NCBI GenBank assembly: GCA_002110485.1
Contig: MOWL01000023.1
Location: forward strand, 1 to 64,000
Length of the DNA: 64,000 nucleotides
Source of the DNA: Emergomyces orientalis
Lineage: Eukaryota; Ascomycota; Eurotiomycetes; Onygenales; Ajellomycetaceae
Direction of reading: 5' to 3'
In this document: in pieces, positions 11,180-22,357 of the stretch
How the letters are laid out: the number at the start of each line of letters is the position of its first letter
How positions within the stretch are numbered: position 1 is the first letter of the stretch
The notes under the pieces: model-generated
Told to the model about the DNA's origin: nothing
The model's input: the letters and a program-made list of their open reading frames with translations, nothing else
The model's database searches: none
Translations under genes and position numbers: made by a program

Positions 11180-13486
11180 CGAAACGGCATTAAACTATGA
11201 TGTGATTTGCTTGCCAGAATCCACAGTTGGCTGGACAGTGTGTGCCTGTTTTAGAGTGTTTTTGTATTCAGGGCTCTTGTTGTAGAGTCTCAATCTGCAT
11301 GTCTGATATTGAAGTCCCCTACAACAAGTCATGAAGCAATAGCAGAGTTGAAATCTGTAGAGAGATGAAGAAAGTCTCAAAGACCTTGATCTGAGTCTGT
11401 AGAATCAGTAGAAGCATTATAGATATTGTAGATATTGACTCTTTTATATCTGGAGATTTTAATAGAGACACAGAGTAGATCTCTGAATATGTCTGTTAGA
11501 GTTTGGACGGGTGCTAGGGCTCTGCCACGGTGTATATATAGAAGAACTCGGGGGCGTTTGAGCCAGTTTGAGAAGAGAGGGGTGAAGCAAATATATAAAA
11601 AATGACTTTTTAAAAGATGAGTAGAGAGATTATTAACAATTCATAATTTCTGAATTACTATAATATCACACTCTTTCTCATCTGCGAGTGAGAGAGCAAT
11701 ATCATGAGCATTTAATTATTTATCTATATTGACTTGGAAAATGGTCAGTGTAGAGTTTTGATATGGTCTGATACTCATAGATAGAAGCTCTGGCTTAAGA
11801 TATTGCTTGAACTTCTTTGAGTAAAAGAGTCTGTCTGATTAGCTTATGAGCTTAGAACAGTATTTGAGACTGACAAGAAGAAATAACTTCAGATAAGAGA
11901 GTCAGTTTCATGAGTCTTCTCTTGTATGAGAAGTTGATATAATAGAGAGAAGACATTCTTGTCTGTCTCATAAATATTGTATAGTTGTCTACAGAGAATA
12001 TGTTCTAGTTAATCTGAGACTACTTTTGATCTAGCAGAGCACTCTATATTAGAGAAAGAGTGAGAACCGCAGCAGTTGCAGTATTGAAATAAGAATTGGC
12101 ATTCATCTAAATAAGCAAGTTTACTGCAGGTCTGACAGTGTAAGAGACACGCGCAGTTCCTCTTCATGTGAAAGCCATGATATCTATTGCAGAATGAAAT
12201 TTTAGAGAACTTCTTAATTCTATTAATCATTACTGAACAGCTAAAGAGGTGTAGTTTGTTTGAAAAGAGATGAGCTCTGAAAACCTGAACTCTGACTCAG
12301 ATATAGTTTTCTTGATATTAGAGTTCAGAGATTTTCTTGTTCAGTTACATTGCATGATTGATGCCTGGTGTGCAGCTCTGTGTATTTCAGAGAGAAGCAT
12401 GTTGTCTGTGACTGAGATTGAGAAGACATTCTCTTCATTGAAACAATGAATAGACTTTTTGATTGAGCTGACTACAAAAGTGACTCAGAACTCTTGTTAT
12501 TTAACATGACAGTCTTCTATGAAGATCTTGAGTTGACTGGCTCTTTCAAGCACAGCTGCAGTGTTGGCTGGGGAGGAGATGGCTAGAGTTATGCCTGAGA
12601 AGCAGTGTCAGACATTGATGATTCAGATGAAGTTTGATAGTAGAGTGCAGACTTTTTTCTGTATAACTTGAGAATCTGAGTCTCAAGCTGAGTGATTTGC
12701 TGCTAGTCTGATTATCATGTGTTTATCAGTGGATTCTTGAAGAATGGATCTAGAGACTCATATAACCTGTTTCTTGTCTGATTATTCAACTGTGGGAACA
12801 GTTTGAGAGAGCTTTTCTAGAGATTGTCTCTTTGACACAGTGAAAGAGACATATATCTTAGAATAAGAGTCTTTTTGAGAGTAGGTATGTTCTTGGATAG
12901 CTTTAGCAATACCATTGCCAAGGGCCTGTCTTAGTGCAGAGTCTTGTATGAGGTGAGCTGTCTCAAAAAAAAGAAGTGTTAATTCAACTAGTACAGAGAT
13001 CTGATTACAGTATTCAAGAATCTGAACAAGTGTAATTGAGGATGCATTTTCTGCATGACCAAGAAGCATGCTTAGCTTGTAGACTGTCAGGTCTGTAGGA
13101 TTCTTAGCTATCAGGGTAGCAGTAGCAGTAGGTCCCTCCCAGGAGGGGAGGCTTGGGGCGGTGTCAGGCCTATTCTGCTGTTGTACAGTGGCAGATGGTT
13201 CTTTCTGGGGCGCGTCTCTGGGCGCGTCGGTTGGGGCCGGGGGGAGCTCTTGGGAGGAGCCTGTGAAAGCTACAGAGGTAGAAAGAGGCCTCTTCTTCAC
13301 CGAGCGAAGAGAGGACGGCGTGATCGCGATATACCTGTCGGGATGGCTCATCGCAAGAGGTATGCTGTAGTTTGTTTGGCCTCGGAGGGAATTGGGCATT
13401 CCCTTAGACTTACCACGTGACTGTCTTGAACAATCCGTTCCGCATTTGATGTCTGATTTCGCTTTTTGCAGTACTAAGCCGGGCAT
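11180..13486 (-). pseudogene. Second LINE, 5' part (ORF1 and start of endonuclease), decayed
   Basis: On the minus strand an ORF1-like frame is open from 13486 to 12782, with a plausible start at 13347. Further down, at 12230-12009, are three decayed zinc-knuckle clusters in which one expected Cys has become Tyr. At 11380-11195 an endonuclease piece is visible in a different frame, with VVGDFNIRHAD. Stops and shifts are numerous, and the RT domain is missing because sequence homology ends at about 11180. Composition changes sharply at about 13130: the 5' part is GC-rich, the remainder strongly AT-rich. Confidence 0.7.
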
Positions 13487-15547
13487 GCCTCTGTTCTCAC
13501 CAACTCGTCTCTCTCAAGGACAGGAAGGAAAAACAACTCCGAGAATCGCATCTGAGGTGGATACTGAGTTTTTACGCTTACTCTAAGATGGTGATGCAAT
13601 TATACTGACGCAGAGTTTTAAGGATTCGACAGTAGTGTGTTGTTGAATGAAAAACGTGGCCTCGACACGGCTAAGTTACAAAATGGCCGGCACTCTGGTG
13701 TTGCTAACGAACTGCTTGCAAATTCAACCATGTTTCAGTTCTTCTCTCCATCAAGGGTTAGATCTGCCAGAGAGCAAGCAGAGGAACGATTCAGGTTTAC
13801 TCCTCTCCATAGCAACCTCTAGAGATCCACATGCCTGCTTCCTAATGTCGTCGCCGCTGCGTTTCACAGTTTTTTTGGCCTGCAGCCTCAGTGGGTCTCA
13901 TTTTGGATTGTGGCTCGGTCTAATCACTGTCAGTTAACGAACTTCAATTTAAGTTTGGATTGCAACTGTACCTGATGTGTTTTGATCGTCGACTCCAGGA
14001 GAGCAATATACGAAAATAGGGTCTTGGCGTCCGCGAGGATTACTGCACAGTCAAAGCCATCTAATTCATGGATATGCCGTTTCGTGTATTCTTCTGACTA
14101 AGAGGTTTATACATTTGCTGAAAGGGCATTATCGGCTGGCTCTCTGCAAGAGGTGTATGGATTGATCGAGTCCAATCCGCTACAGGTCTCGAGGGTTGGA
14201 GATTCAGTGAATTGCTGGAAAGAATGATATGGATGACTTCCCCGGCAGCGCTTTTTTCACAACATACAGCCCCATGAGCTGTCAATTTTCAAGTGCGTGT
14301 TGCCTGCACCGGAGATGTCGGTCTCGTTGAGCCAGTAGAGCTCAGGGAGATGTTTTCCCGAGACTCAACAGCCTGCTGCTGGACCCTCTCTGCCATGGTC
14401 GTTCCTTGGTCACTGCTATCGTTCTTTTCTGCGTCTAGATGTCAGTTACGACCCGTTATCAATAGGATGATGGGAGTTTCTGTTGCACCTGTGGCAGAAC
14501 TTGAACCACTGCCACCTCTGCTGTCCACTGAGCCGGTCTGTGATTCCTTGATCTTACGAGCTCGAGTTGTCCGAGTTCTCATGATGGAAGTGTGGCGTCG
14601 GATGGTTGGCAAAGCTTGGGTGGTCTTTGTGACGGCCTCATAGTGTTCGGGAGGAGGAAGCTTGTCTTCTTCCCAAAACGGCTCATCACTTTCATCAGTC
14701 TCATCGCTATCGCCGGTCCCGTCAGTGTCATTACCACTGTCGTCTGAAAAAATATCATTGGTGTTGCCATCGGCGTAGTCCGACCCACTGCCCTCATCCT
14801 CACCGAACGCAGCCATGTTGGGCATTCAGGCCACAGGGAGCCTTTCCGGACAGAAGCTTCAGGACGCCTTCAGGCGAAGATGGAGGGCAGGAAGAGAAGT
14901 GAGGAAATATGCTAGCTGCTGTAGCTTTTTTAGTATGATCGATCTGCCCGGCGTTGGCGGCTGTGAGGATGGGGGCCTGAGATTACAAGGGAGGTGATAT
15001 TCTCCTTCTTTGGTAAAGAGCCATTGTATTCAATGCTCAGGAGATGGTCAGGATATCATGCGGCGATGGCTGCGGAGAAGAATGATTTTGTAGAATCTAC
15101 AAGATCTGAAGTTCCCCCTGCAATACAGCCGATAAATAGCCCTTTAACGCTGGTTCAGCGAGGAACTTATTCCCCATCTAACCGCGGACTCGACGACATG
15201 GAAGATATAACGCCTCCTCTGGCTCCGGGGTTTGAAGACCCCAATGCCCCCCTCGCACAAAAGGCGGATATACCTCTCCATCGGAGTGCAATAGAAATAC
15301 TGCAGATGTGGTACGAATCTTCACGTACGTCACTGATAGTTTTGTTCTTGTTTTCCTCCCGTTCATACTACAAGTTCACGTGGGATAACGTGTTGCAGCT
15401 GCGTTCGACGATAAATATTTTCTCTAAAGATCATAACTTTATGACGCTACATGAGAACATTGTGCGAACTGTACGTCCACTCTTCCCTATTTAGAAATCA
15501 AAAGGAAAACCTAGCGTTTTATGCGATTCATTAGATAAGTTTGTACT
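13487..15547. other. Mixed-composition region without a convincing gene
   Basis: Several short frames exist but none shows a family I recognise. The frame 14825-14442 on the minus strand is very acidic (a long D/E/S/G-rich stretch) followed by WEEDKLPPPEHY. That resembles the acidic start and LPTEHYLA segment of the DUF3435 relic at 35399-38046, so it may be another recombinase N-terminus relic; this is weak. The plus frame at 15199-15494 is proline-rich and unassigned. Confidence 0.35.
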
Positions 15548-15716
15548 AGGTGGCCCCAGGGACGGCAGTAGCCCCAGGGGCGGCAAAATCAGTGGCCCCA
15601 GGGACGGCAGTAGCCCCAGGGACGGCAAAAGCAGTGGCCTCAGGGACGGCAGTAACCCCAGGGACGGCAAAATCAGTGGCCCCAGGGACATCAGGTGCCC
15701 CAGGGACGGCAAAGCA
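15548..15716. repeat. GC-rich minisatellite, ~40-42 base unit
   Basis: About four copies of a compound unit are present, each made of two half units with a GCCCCAGGGACGGCA core separated by AGTA or AAATCAGTG-type spacers. The core CCCCAGGGA is also the reverse complement of the core of the minisatellite at 32867-33068. Confidence 0.8.
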
Positions 15717-15827
15717 GTGATTGCAATGAAAAGTGAGTGCGGCCGGCCTTTCGAAAGTGCTGGCATGTTACCTCGCAATTGCTACTTGGACTAAGCCAGC
15801 TAGGATGGCGCTGGCTTTTCCTACCTC

Positions 15828-16160
15828 ATGGGAGACGACAGGCTCTCCTCTCAAAATCCGGCTCCGAACCAAGCACCAAACAAACGCAAAGGCTCTCCAC
15901 CACTTCCAAGAGATCTCTCCCTTCCCGCCATCGTGAACTCGGGTGATCGGGCGCAGCAGGCGCTTGTAGTCCGAAATGAATCTCCGTGGGGCACCTTCAG
16001 CAGAGTCTATGAGTGCGAATTAGCAGGATCGGTGGCCGTGGTGGAACACATTGTCCCTCTACCGTTTTCGCCGTCAGGGAGTTTCCGAAAGAAGCGATCG
16101 ACGAGGCATCGGACAGGGGCACACCGAAAAAAATTGCTGCTCCAATGAGTGAAGAATAAT
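15828..16160 (+). pseudogene. Protein-kinase-like N-lobe fragment, frameshifted
   Basis: From 15828 the frame contains ALVVRNESPWGTFSRVYE and a GSVAVVEH stretch. These resemble the glycine-rich loop and the beta-3 strand of an expanded fungal kinase-like family. At about 16060 the similarity moves to another frame (FAVREFPKEA) and stops at about 16150. The catalytic lobe is absent. The assignment rests on memory of the family pattern, so it is tentative. Confidence 0.45.
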
Positions 16161-17106
16161 AGTAGAAAGATTGGATGGTTGGTGAATATCATTCCGGGCC
16201 GTCCGGTTCGCTGATCTGCTACGAGTCCATCGGGGTAGAATCAAAATTTCTGGAATATCGAAATTGAGCAAACAATTCCCTGCTCTCTTCTCTCTTAAGG
16301 CTCAACCTTTTCCCGCAAAACCTAGAATTTTGAAGGGGGACAAAGCAAACTCGAAGATCCGAAACACAACATCTCACGGATTTTACTGACGTTGATCCCT
16401 CTGAAATAACATTTAAGCGAAAGCTTTTCAGCTCAGAATTCTCAGAAATATTCGTTGTTCATATTCGCAACAAGATATGTATAATGAAAGTGGTCTGTGT
16501 ACCTGGGGCGTTTCAAAACATCAGTTCATTCTAACATTTGGGGCAGCATCATGACAACGGGCCAGTCCAGCCCGCACCTCCTGAGTGCGAAACAAACGTT
16601 CACATCTGCGAATCGTGGCCCTCATTAATCCTTTTTTAACTCCGCTTGCCATCGCCCACTTGGCCCGTTGACAAATTCTCTGACTTGAGTTGCTTTATTA
16701 TAATTGTTGTCTGATGAGTTTTTAGTCATAGCAGTTTTACAGCAATTCAATCAAGCATGCGTTTGAATAGAATTCGTTCATCGTTTGATCCTACGCTCAT
16801 AGCCTAGATATCCAAAACTCTCTCCTAGGCATACGTCCCAGCCTTGTTACCTCACACATTTCAAGCCTGCAAGAAAACAGCAGAGATTATCTTCTGAAAA
16901 GTGAACTACTGGCAGTCACTCACCCAGATCGCCAGATCGCCAAATTCGTTTGTATTCAGCCAAGCTCCTGAGAAAACACTTACAGGAGGTTTGTATGAAT
17001 AAAATGATTCTCTTAAGTTGCTGTGCGACTCAGTTAGCTCGGCTTGAGATATTTCTAGACACATGAAGTTACTCGATTCGAGTGAGAGTTCTCAAGTCCC
17101 CATGTT
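16161..17106. other. Gene-free spacer
   Basis: I see no domain, splice structure or repeat in this stretch. It lies at the truncated 3' side of the minus-strand LINE. Confidence 0.5.
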
Positions 17107-19470
17107 TCACAAAGGCATTATCTTGACCTCTGGTGATGGTGAGATGGTGTGTCCATTCATCATGATGAGCCCTGTTGTTTGGTCTCTTTTTCTTCCAGTG
17201 AAATGGATCAGCTCCATCTTCTCGGCCGAGAACCGTGAGCCAGTCCGTCTCACCCATTCTTCGATTCTAGGGACATCTATCTGTTGGATCTTTTGCAGAT
17301 TACTTTCAGCGTCTGGTCCGGTTCTCCAGCGGAAATAATCATCTATGAAGGCGGATGCGCCTCCGTTGTGGTCTACCGGTTGGTCGACCAGGTCCGAGTT
17401 GAAGATGGTGAAGAGGATTGGGGAAAGAGGGGATTCTTGAGCAAGACCAGTGTTAGGAAGCGAGGCTACCTTGGTGCTGAAATTGTTGAATTTGATATTG
17501 ACGGACCTGTTTTCCATGAAGCTTTGGACCCATCTGTGTGCTATCTGAGGGATTCCCATCTCTCTGAGCCTGGCCTCCAATGTGTCTTTATTTACCCCAT
17601 TGAAGGCCCCCTTGATATCAAAGGAGACTAGGGTCAGCACCCTACCGCGTTTCCGGGCCTGGTCGATGGCGCTGGTCAGGATTAGAAGTGCCTGTTCCGT
17701 AGTTCTGCCTGGTCTGGCTCCGAATTGTGCGTTTGGGAGGAGGTTATATTTCTCTGTGTAGTATGTAAGACATTTCGCGATCACTCCCTCTAGAACCTTT
17801 CCCAGTGTGTTGAGGAGTGAGATCGGGCGGTATGCTCCAGAGGCCATGTAGTCCAGTTTCCCAGGTTTCTGTAGTACTACAATCACCGCAGTCTTTCATC
17901 TTGTTGAGTAGTGTCCCATTCTGATTGATGCTTCAAAGATCTGATGTATGAGTTTTGACAGATATTTCCATAGATTCTTCCACACTAATGCTGGGAGACT
18001 GTCATTCCTGGGGGCTGATTTGCTTTTGATCTTTGTCAGTGTTGCCAGGATCTCTTCCTCTGTGATCAGCTCTCAAGGTAGTTTCTTCTGAGTGGGGGTG
18101 GGGGGTTCTCTCAGTGAGAATGTAGCTGGAGGAAAGAAACTGTTCAGTAGTATTTGAGCTTTGTCTTTGTTGTCTGCATATTCAGTGTCCTCCACCACCA
18201 GGGGAGGAATGTTGGCATAATTGTCTGAGAGACAGATGTATCCTGCTGCTTTTCAAAGATGATTGCTCACACTTGCTTTGTCAAGAAATTCTTTTCAGTG
18301 TTCTTGCTTGACTTTCTCTATTGTTTGAGTCCATTCCCTGCGCTTCCGCAGCGCGTCCGTGTGCAGGGCTTGGGTGGCTGGGTGGTCGCTTCCTTGCTCA
18401 ACACAACTGGCCTGCCACCTCCTTCGGCTTCTGTTGCACTCGGACTGCTGTATTTTCAGGTCTCGGCTGAACCAGTGTTTGGCATAAGAAGATGGTCTCG
18501 CGTGCGGGGTGTGCTTGTCTATTTCTGCTATTGTCATTGTGATTAATCTGCCAACTATTCCATCCAGCTGAGTTGTTGATTTGATTCATGGTGTAGGGAT
18601 TGCCTTCTCTATAGCTTTGTCAATCTCTTTTCAGTTTGTTTGGTCGAAAAGTCTTCATGGGTGGCCTGGATCTTTCTGTTTCAGTTGCAGATCCCATTCT
18701 GAGTAGATCGCTAGGTGGTCGGAGCCATAGTTGTCTCGGTAGGGATGGCATTTGAGTAACTGATGTGGGACATTACTGAGTGTGAGATCGAGTGTGGAGC
18801 ATGTGCCTGGGTGGCTCGCTGACCAGTAGGTGGCAGTACCAGGTGGGAGACAGCTATGGAGTTCTTGAGCCTGTATGAAGTCCAGGAGGCCCCCGGTGTC
18901 TCGGGCTCGTCTCCGGTTCACCTGGATTCCACCCCACATCTGATGATGTCGGTTGAAATCCCCTGCGATGATCAATGTGGTTGCGGGCGAGAGCCGGATT
19001 GTCCGGCTGATTTTGTTTAAGATCTGGTGTATCGGGTTGTCTGCCGGGTTGAATGGCGGGATGTATGCAGAGAAAATCAAGATCTGGCTTTCTTCTATCT
19101 GAAGCTCGATTGCTGTGACATCTGGGCTGTGACACCGCCTCTGCCGGTATGCCGAGGTTGATATGTGCTTGTTGACATATATTAGACTTCGCCCCCTGGC
19201 GTGTGTTTCAGTGCATGATGTTTGAAACACCCTCCAGTGTGGGTGTTGTATTGATGTTGTATAATATGTGAAGGGGGGTTCTTGTACAAGTAGCACCTCC
19301 AGATCTCCAATTTTGTGGTCATTGAGAAGTGCTTTCATGGTTGGACATTTTTTGTTGGTGTTCAGTTGTAAAATCCGCAGTTTCTGTGTTAACATTGAAG
19401 GTTGGTGATATTGGCTCTCGATTTGCACTCTGTTGCTCCTGTCAGGTGGTGTTGTGCGCAGTCTGCGCAC
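17107..19470 (-). pseudogene. LINE ORF2: endonuclease and truncated reverse transcriptase
   Basis: An intact endonuclease domain lies at 19470-18655 (QLNTNKK start, VQEPPF, GDFNRHHQMW, GSDHLAI). It is followed by a linker with several stops and then an RT palm open at 17886-17107. The RT shows YRPISLLNTLGK, FDIKGAFN and the catalytic FIDD. The strand before the active site reads AQESPLSP where PQGSPLSP is expected, so a key glycine is lost. The sequence then departs from RT, leaving no thumb or RNase H. The element cannot retrotranspose. Confidence 0.85.
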
Positions 19471-19524
19471 TTAGAAGTCAATTCTTGAGAGCAGTTAGCT
19501 GTGTTGTGTTCTTGTGTGCAGAAA

Positions 19525-20723
19525 CCACATTGTAGTCTCTCTTTGCAGATCCAGGCCAGGTGGCCAAAGGCCAGGCATCTGTGGCATCATTTCTTCTTGA
19601 TCTGATATGCCTCAATGCTGCCTATATATCGATGTCCAAACACCATTCCATTGTTTACCGCCCATTCGGCAGCTTCAGCACTATCGAACCATATTTCAAG
19701 AGACACTGATGTGCTCAGCATGGATTCTCTCTTCTTGAGTCATGCAATTTCTTCTACCTTGTATCCCTTTTGAGTGAGCTCATTTTTCTCTGTTATCTTC
19801 TTCATGCTTTGTGGTTTGTCCTCAGTGTCAACTTCATGTGTGGGTGTCCGGTGTACTACCACACCAAATCTGGGTCTGACCAGCTTCATTTGATTTCTCA
19901 GGTTCCGGAGCCACCTCTCGTTCATGCTGGCAGTGTCCTTGGAGGCTTCATCCCGGAAGTGGATGATGTACTCTGTTTTTGTAGTTTCTACTCTGATGAT
20001 CTTGACTTCTTCGGTTGGTGTATTCTTCTGTAGGGTGTCTGTGATCCGTGCTTTGACCTCTTTCACAGGGAGGTATCTTGTGAGGGATCCTCCATAGTCC
20101 ATGAGATCAGAAGTCTGTGCCGCACTGATATGAATGCAGAGTGGGGGGTCTTTCCTGTCGGCTTTTGTAGACGCGGGCGTTGGGGCTGGTGGAGGGGTTG
20201 GGGATTCGCCATTCATTCCGCTGGGAGAGGCAATTGATGCCCAAGATCATTGATTCAGTCTATGTGTTACCTGGGCTCTCAGAGCAGTTATCTCATCTTT
20301 AAGGCTCGAGTTTTGCCTGATTAACTCTTTCTGGTCTGCTTTTAACTCTTCACAGCATGTTTTGAGAGTCTCTACTGCCTGGTCTTGTTGTGCAATTATT
20401 CCTTTCAGCTTGGTTACAAGTCATGCAATTTCGTCAAGTTTGTTCGGGTGTCCATCGCTGTTGCCTGTGAATTCAATGCTTGGGGTGCCATTTAACTGGA
20501 CAGCTGTGAGGGAGTCGGCTTTTCTCTGCTTGCATGTCAGTTTCTGCGTTTTTGGTTGGGTCGCAGATGGGCGTGTCGTTGAATTAAAGTTGATCCACAT
20601 TGCATCCTTGGTTCAGGGCTCCACACTTGGTTGTTCTCCGTCGTCTACCACACTTCTCGACATCGACCTAGTCACCACTGCCAGCGGTAACTGATCTATC
20701 TCGCTTTGGATATTTTCTGGCAT
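19525..20723 (-). pseudogene. LINE ORF1: coiled coil plus zinc knuckles
   Basis: The frame starts with ATG at 20723 (MPENIQSEIDQLPLAVV). It passes through a Gln/Glu/Lys-rich coiled coil, an RRM-like middle part (open 20216-19740) and ends with knuckles CHRC-x4-H-x4-C, CGFC-x3-H-x4-C and CADC-x3-H at about 19600-19500. In-frame TGA codons interrupt it near 20430 and 20250 and at 19740; the last lies in A*LKKRE where Trp is expected. The protein family is the nucleic-acid-binding ORF1 of Tad1-type fungal LINEs. Confidence 0.7.
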
Positions 20724-20874
20724 TTTCGCTGTCAGCTGTGCCCATCGCCAACAGTGCCCGTCACGGTCCGGACCAGAAGGACGCCAAGGCGTGATTTGGT
20801 TGGTGCATGGTCTGGTTGCCCATTTTTATCAGGGAACAGGAGCGCGCCAAGCCATGCTCTCACAAAAAGCCACA

Positions 20875-20900
20875 TCTTGGCGTCCTTAAGGACGCCAAGA
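20875..20900. repeat. 26-base perfect palindrome
   Basis: The segment centred between 20887 and 20888 is self-complementary over 26 bases, with half-site TCTTGGCGTCCTT. A further GGACGCCAAGG half-site is at about 20779, and GGTCCGGACC at about 20769. They lie between the LINE 5' end and the left end of the Tc1-type unit. Confidence 0.85.
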
Positions 20901-20971
20901 CATGGTCCCCGATCATGACACACCACCGTGGTGACGGAAGGAGGAAACGGAGGAAAGAAATTCAATTGTTA

Positions 20972-20998
20972 CAGTGGCGCTCGAAATTGGCTTCCATA
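20972..20998 (+). repeat. Left terminal inverted repeat
   Basis: It begins CAGTGGCGCTCGAAATTGGC and is preceded by TA. It matches the reverse complement of 26391-26417 at 25 of 27 positions. Confidence 0.8.
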
Positions 20999-21230
20999 AT
21001 CAGAATAGATCAACTTCTTCTCGAACCCTAGGTGCCAAGACTATTAGTATTGGGCTTATCCAAGATTGGTTAGAGTGTAATCTGTAGGGCTGAATTGTAT
21101 GGGACAGAACTGAAGTGTTACTGAGCCTGTTGTATTGTAAGTGTATCAGAATATACATGCCACGTTATCCTTGGGCAAAGCAGTCAGCCAGAATCTGCCA
21201 GACGTTGTAAACAGACCAACTCACAGCAAA

Positions 21231-22217
21231 ATGGCACCGAATCTTCAACCATGGAAGCGCGAATTTATTTGCCATATGATACTTAATAAATCGTTAACTA
21301 CATCACAGATGGCCAAGGCTGCTGGATGTAGTGAGTGTGCTATCACGCATATTCAAAGAAATCTACAGTTGTTTGGCAGCGTCAGTCCGTCTCTAATCCG
21401 TGCTGGCCGGCCCAGAAGTGTTACGCCTCCGATGCTTGACGCTCTTTGTGATCACCTCACCGAAAAACCCGGCCTTTATGTTGATGAGATGGTCATCTTT
21501 CTTCAGGATGAATTTGATATACTAACATCAACAGCTAGTGTTAAACGGGCGCTTTGTCGCGCGGGTTGAATCAAAAAGAAAGCTCAACAGAGAGTAAAAG
21601 AGCAGAGCCCTGAGCTACGCGATTTCTATCTGCATAGGCTGTCCGAATTTAGTTCATATCATCTGGTCTATGTTGATGAATCTGGATGTGATAAACGGAT
21701 AGGGTTTAGGTGGAGTGGTTGGTCTTCACTGGGTGTGACGCCAGTTCAAGTGTCAAGGTTCCACCGGGGTCAACGTTATCAGATACTCCCTGCCTATACC
21801 CAGGACGGCATTATTCTCTCTCGTGTCTTTATGGGTTCAACTGATGCGGCTTTCTTTGAAGATTTTATTGGGCAGCTGCTCCAGCACTGTGGGCGATGAC
21901 CGGAACCAAACTCTGTCCCAGTGATGGATAACGCATCATTCCACCACTCAGCTAGGATAAAGCAGATGTGCTTTGATGCAGGAGTGAGACTACTATATTT
22001 GCCACCCTACTCACCTGATCTGAACCCAATAGAGGAATTTTTTGCTGAGTTGAAGGCTTACATCAAGAAGAGCTGGTCTGTGTATGAGGAGGACCCTAGC
22101 CAGAGTTTCAGTGTTTTCCTTCAACGATGCGTTGATGTCGTCGGCGCGAAAAAAGAAAGTGCAGAAGGTCACTTTCAAAGTGCTGGCATATCCATTGAGC
22201 TGTTTGGTTTTGAATAG
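21231..22217 (+). pseudogene. Tc1/mariner transposase (DD34E), two in-frame stops
   Basis: A single frame of 328 codons starts at MAPNLQPWK and has an N-terminal helix-turn-helix (TTSQMAKAAGCSECAITHIQ). The DDE core shows YVDESG (first D), VMDNASFHHS (second D) and PPYSPDLNPIEE (E). Thirty-four residues separate the second D and the E, i.e. DD34E as in Tc1. TGA at 21567 probably replaces CGA, and TGA at 21897 replaces TGG or CGA. An upstream in-frame ATG at 21141 exists, but the family usually begins near MAPN. Without the stops the catalytic triad is intact. Confidence 0.85.
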
Positions 22218-22357
22218 AATGTATTCATCATCTTACCCTATGAAAAGAGCTGAGATACAGCGCATGTTTCATTGTTCGTATCACTGTTAATACAACTCTA
22301 GAGTGCTTTGCAAAACCTCCTCTAAGTGGAGCACTCAAAAGTAACGAGTCGACCCAG

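Larger units (their letters stand above)
17107..20723 (-). mobile_element. Third LINE copy (ORF1, endonuclease, RT), truncated within RT
   Basis: Gag, endonuclease and RT follow each other on the minus strand in the LINE order. Homology ends at about 17107, just after the RT palm, so thumb, RNase H and 3' end are missing. Its GC content is far higher than that of the LINE at 1354-7121 and the sequences look like different families. Stop codons are mostly TGA at positions where Trp or Arg is expected. Confidence 0.85.

Noticed and set aside
13161..13420. Overlapping plus-strand frames
   Set aside because: They lie antisense to the LINE ORF1 frame and reflect its GC-rich part.
15491..15778. 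Leu/Pro-rich minus-strand frame
   Set aside because: It is a by-product of the minisatellite at 15548-15716.
20776..20970. Palindromes as an intrinsic terminator or replication origin
   Set aside because: There is no U-tract or origin-like context. In a fungal nuclear genome these signals are not interpretable in that way.
22218..22357. A closer right end of the Tc1 element just after the transposase
   Set aside because: I found no copy of the GCCAATTTCGAG-type terminal repeat here. The match with flanking TA is at 26391-26417.
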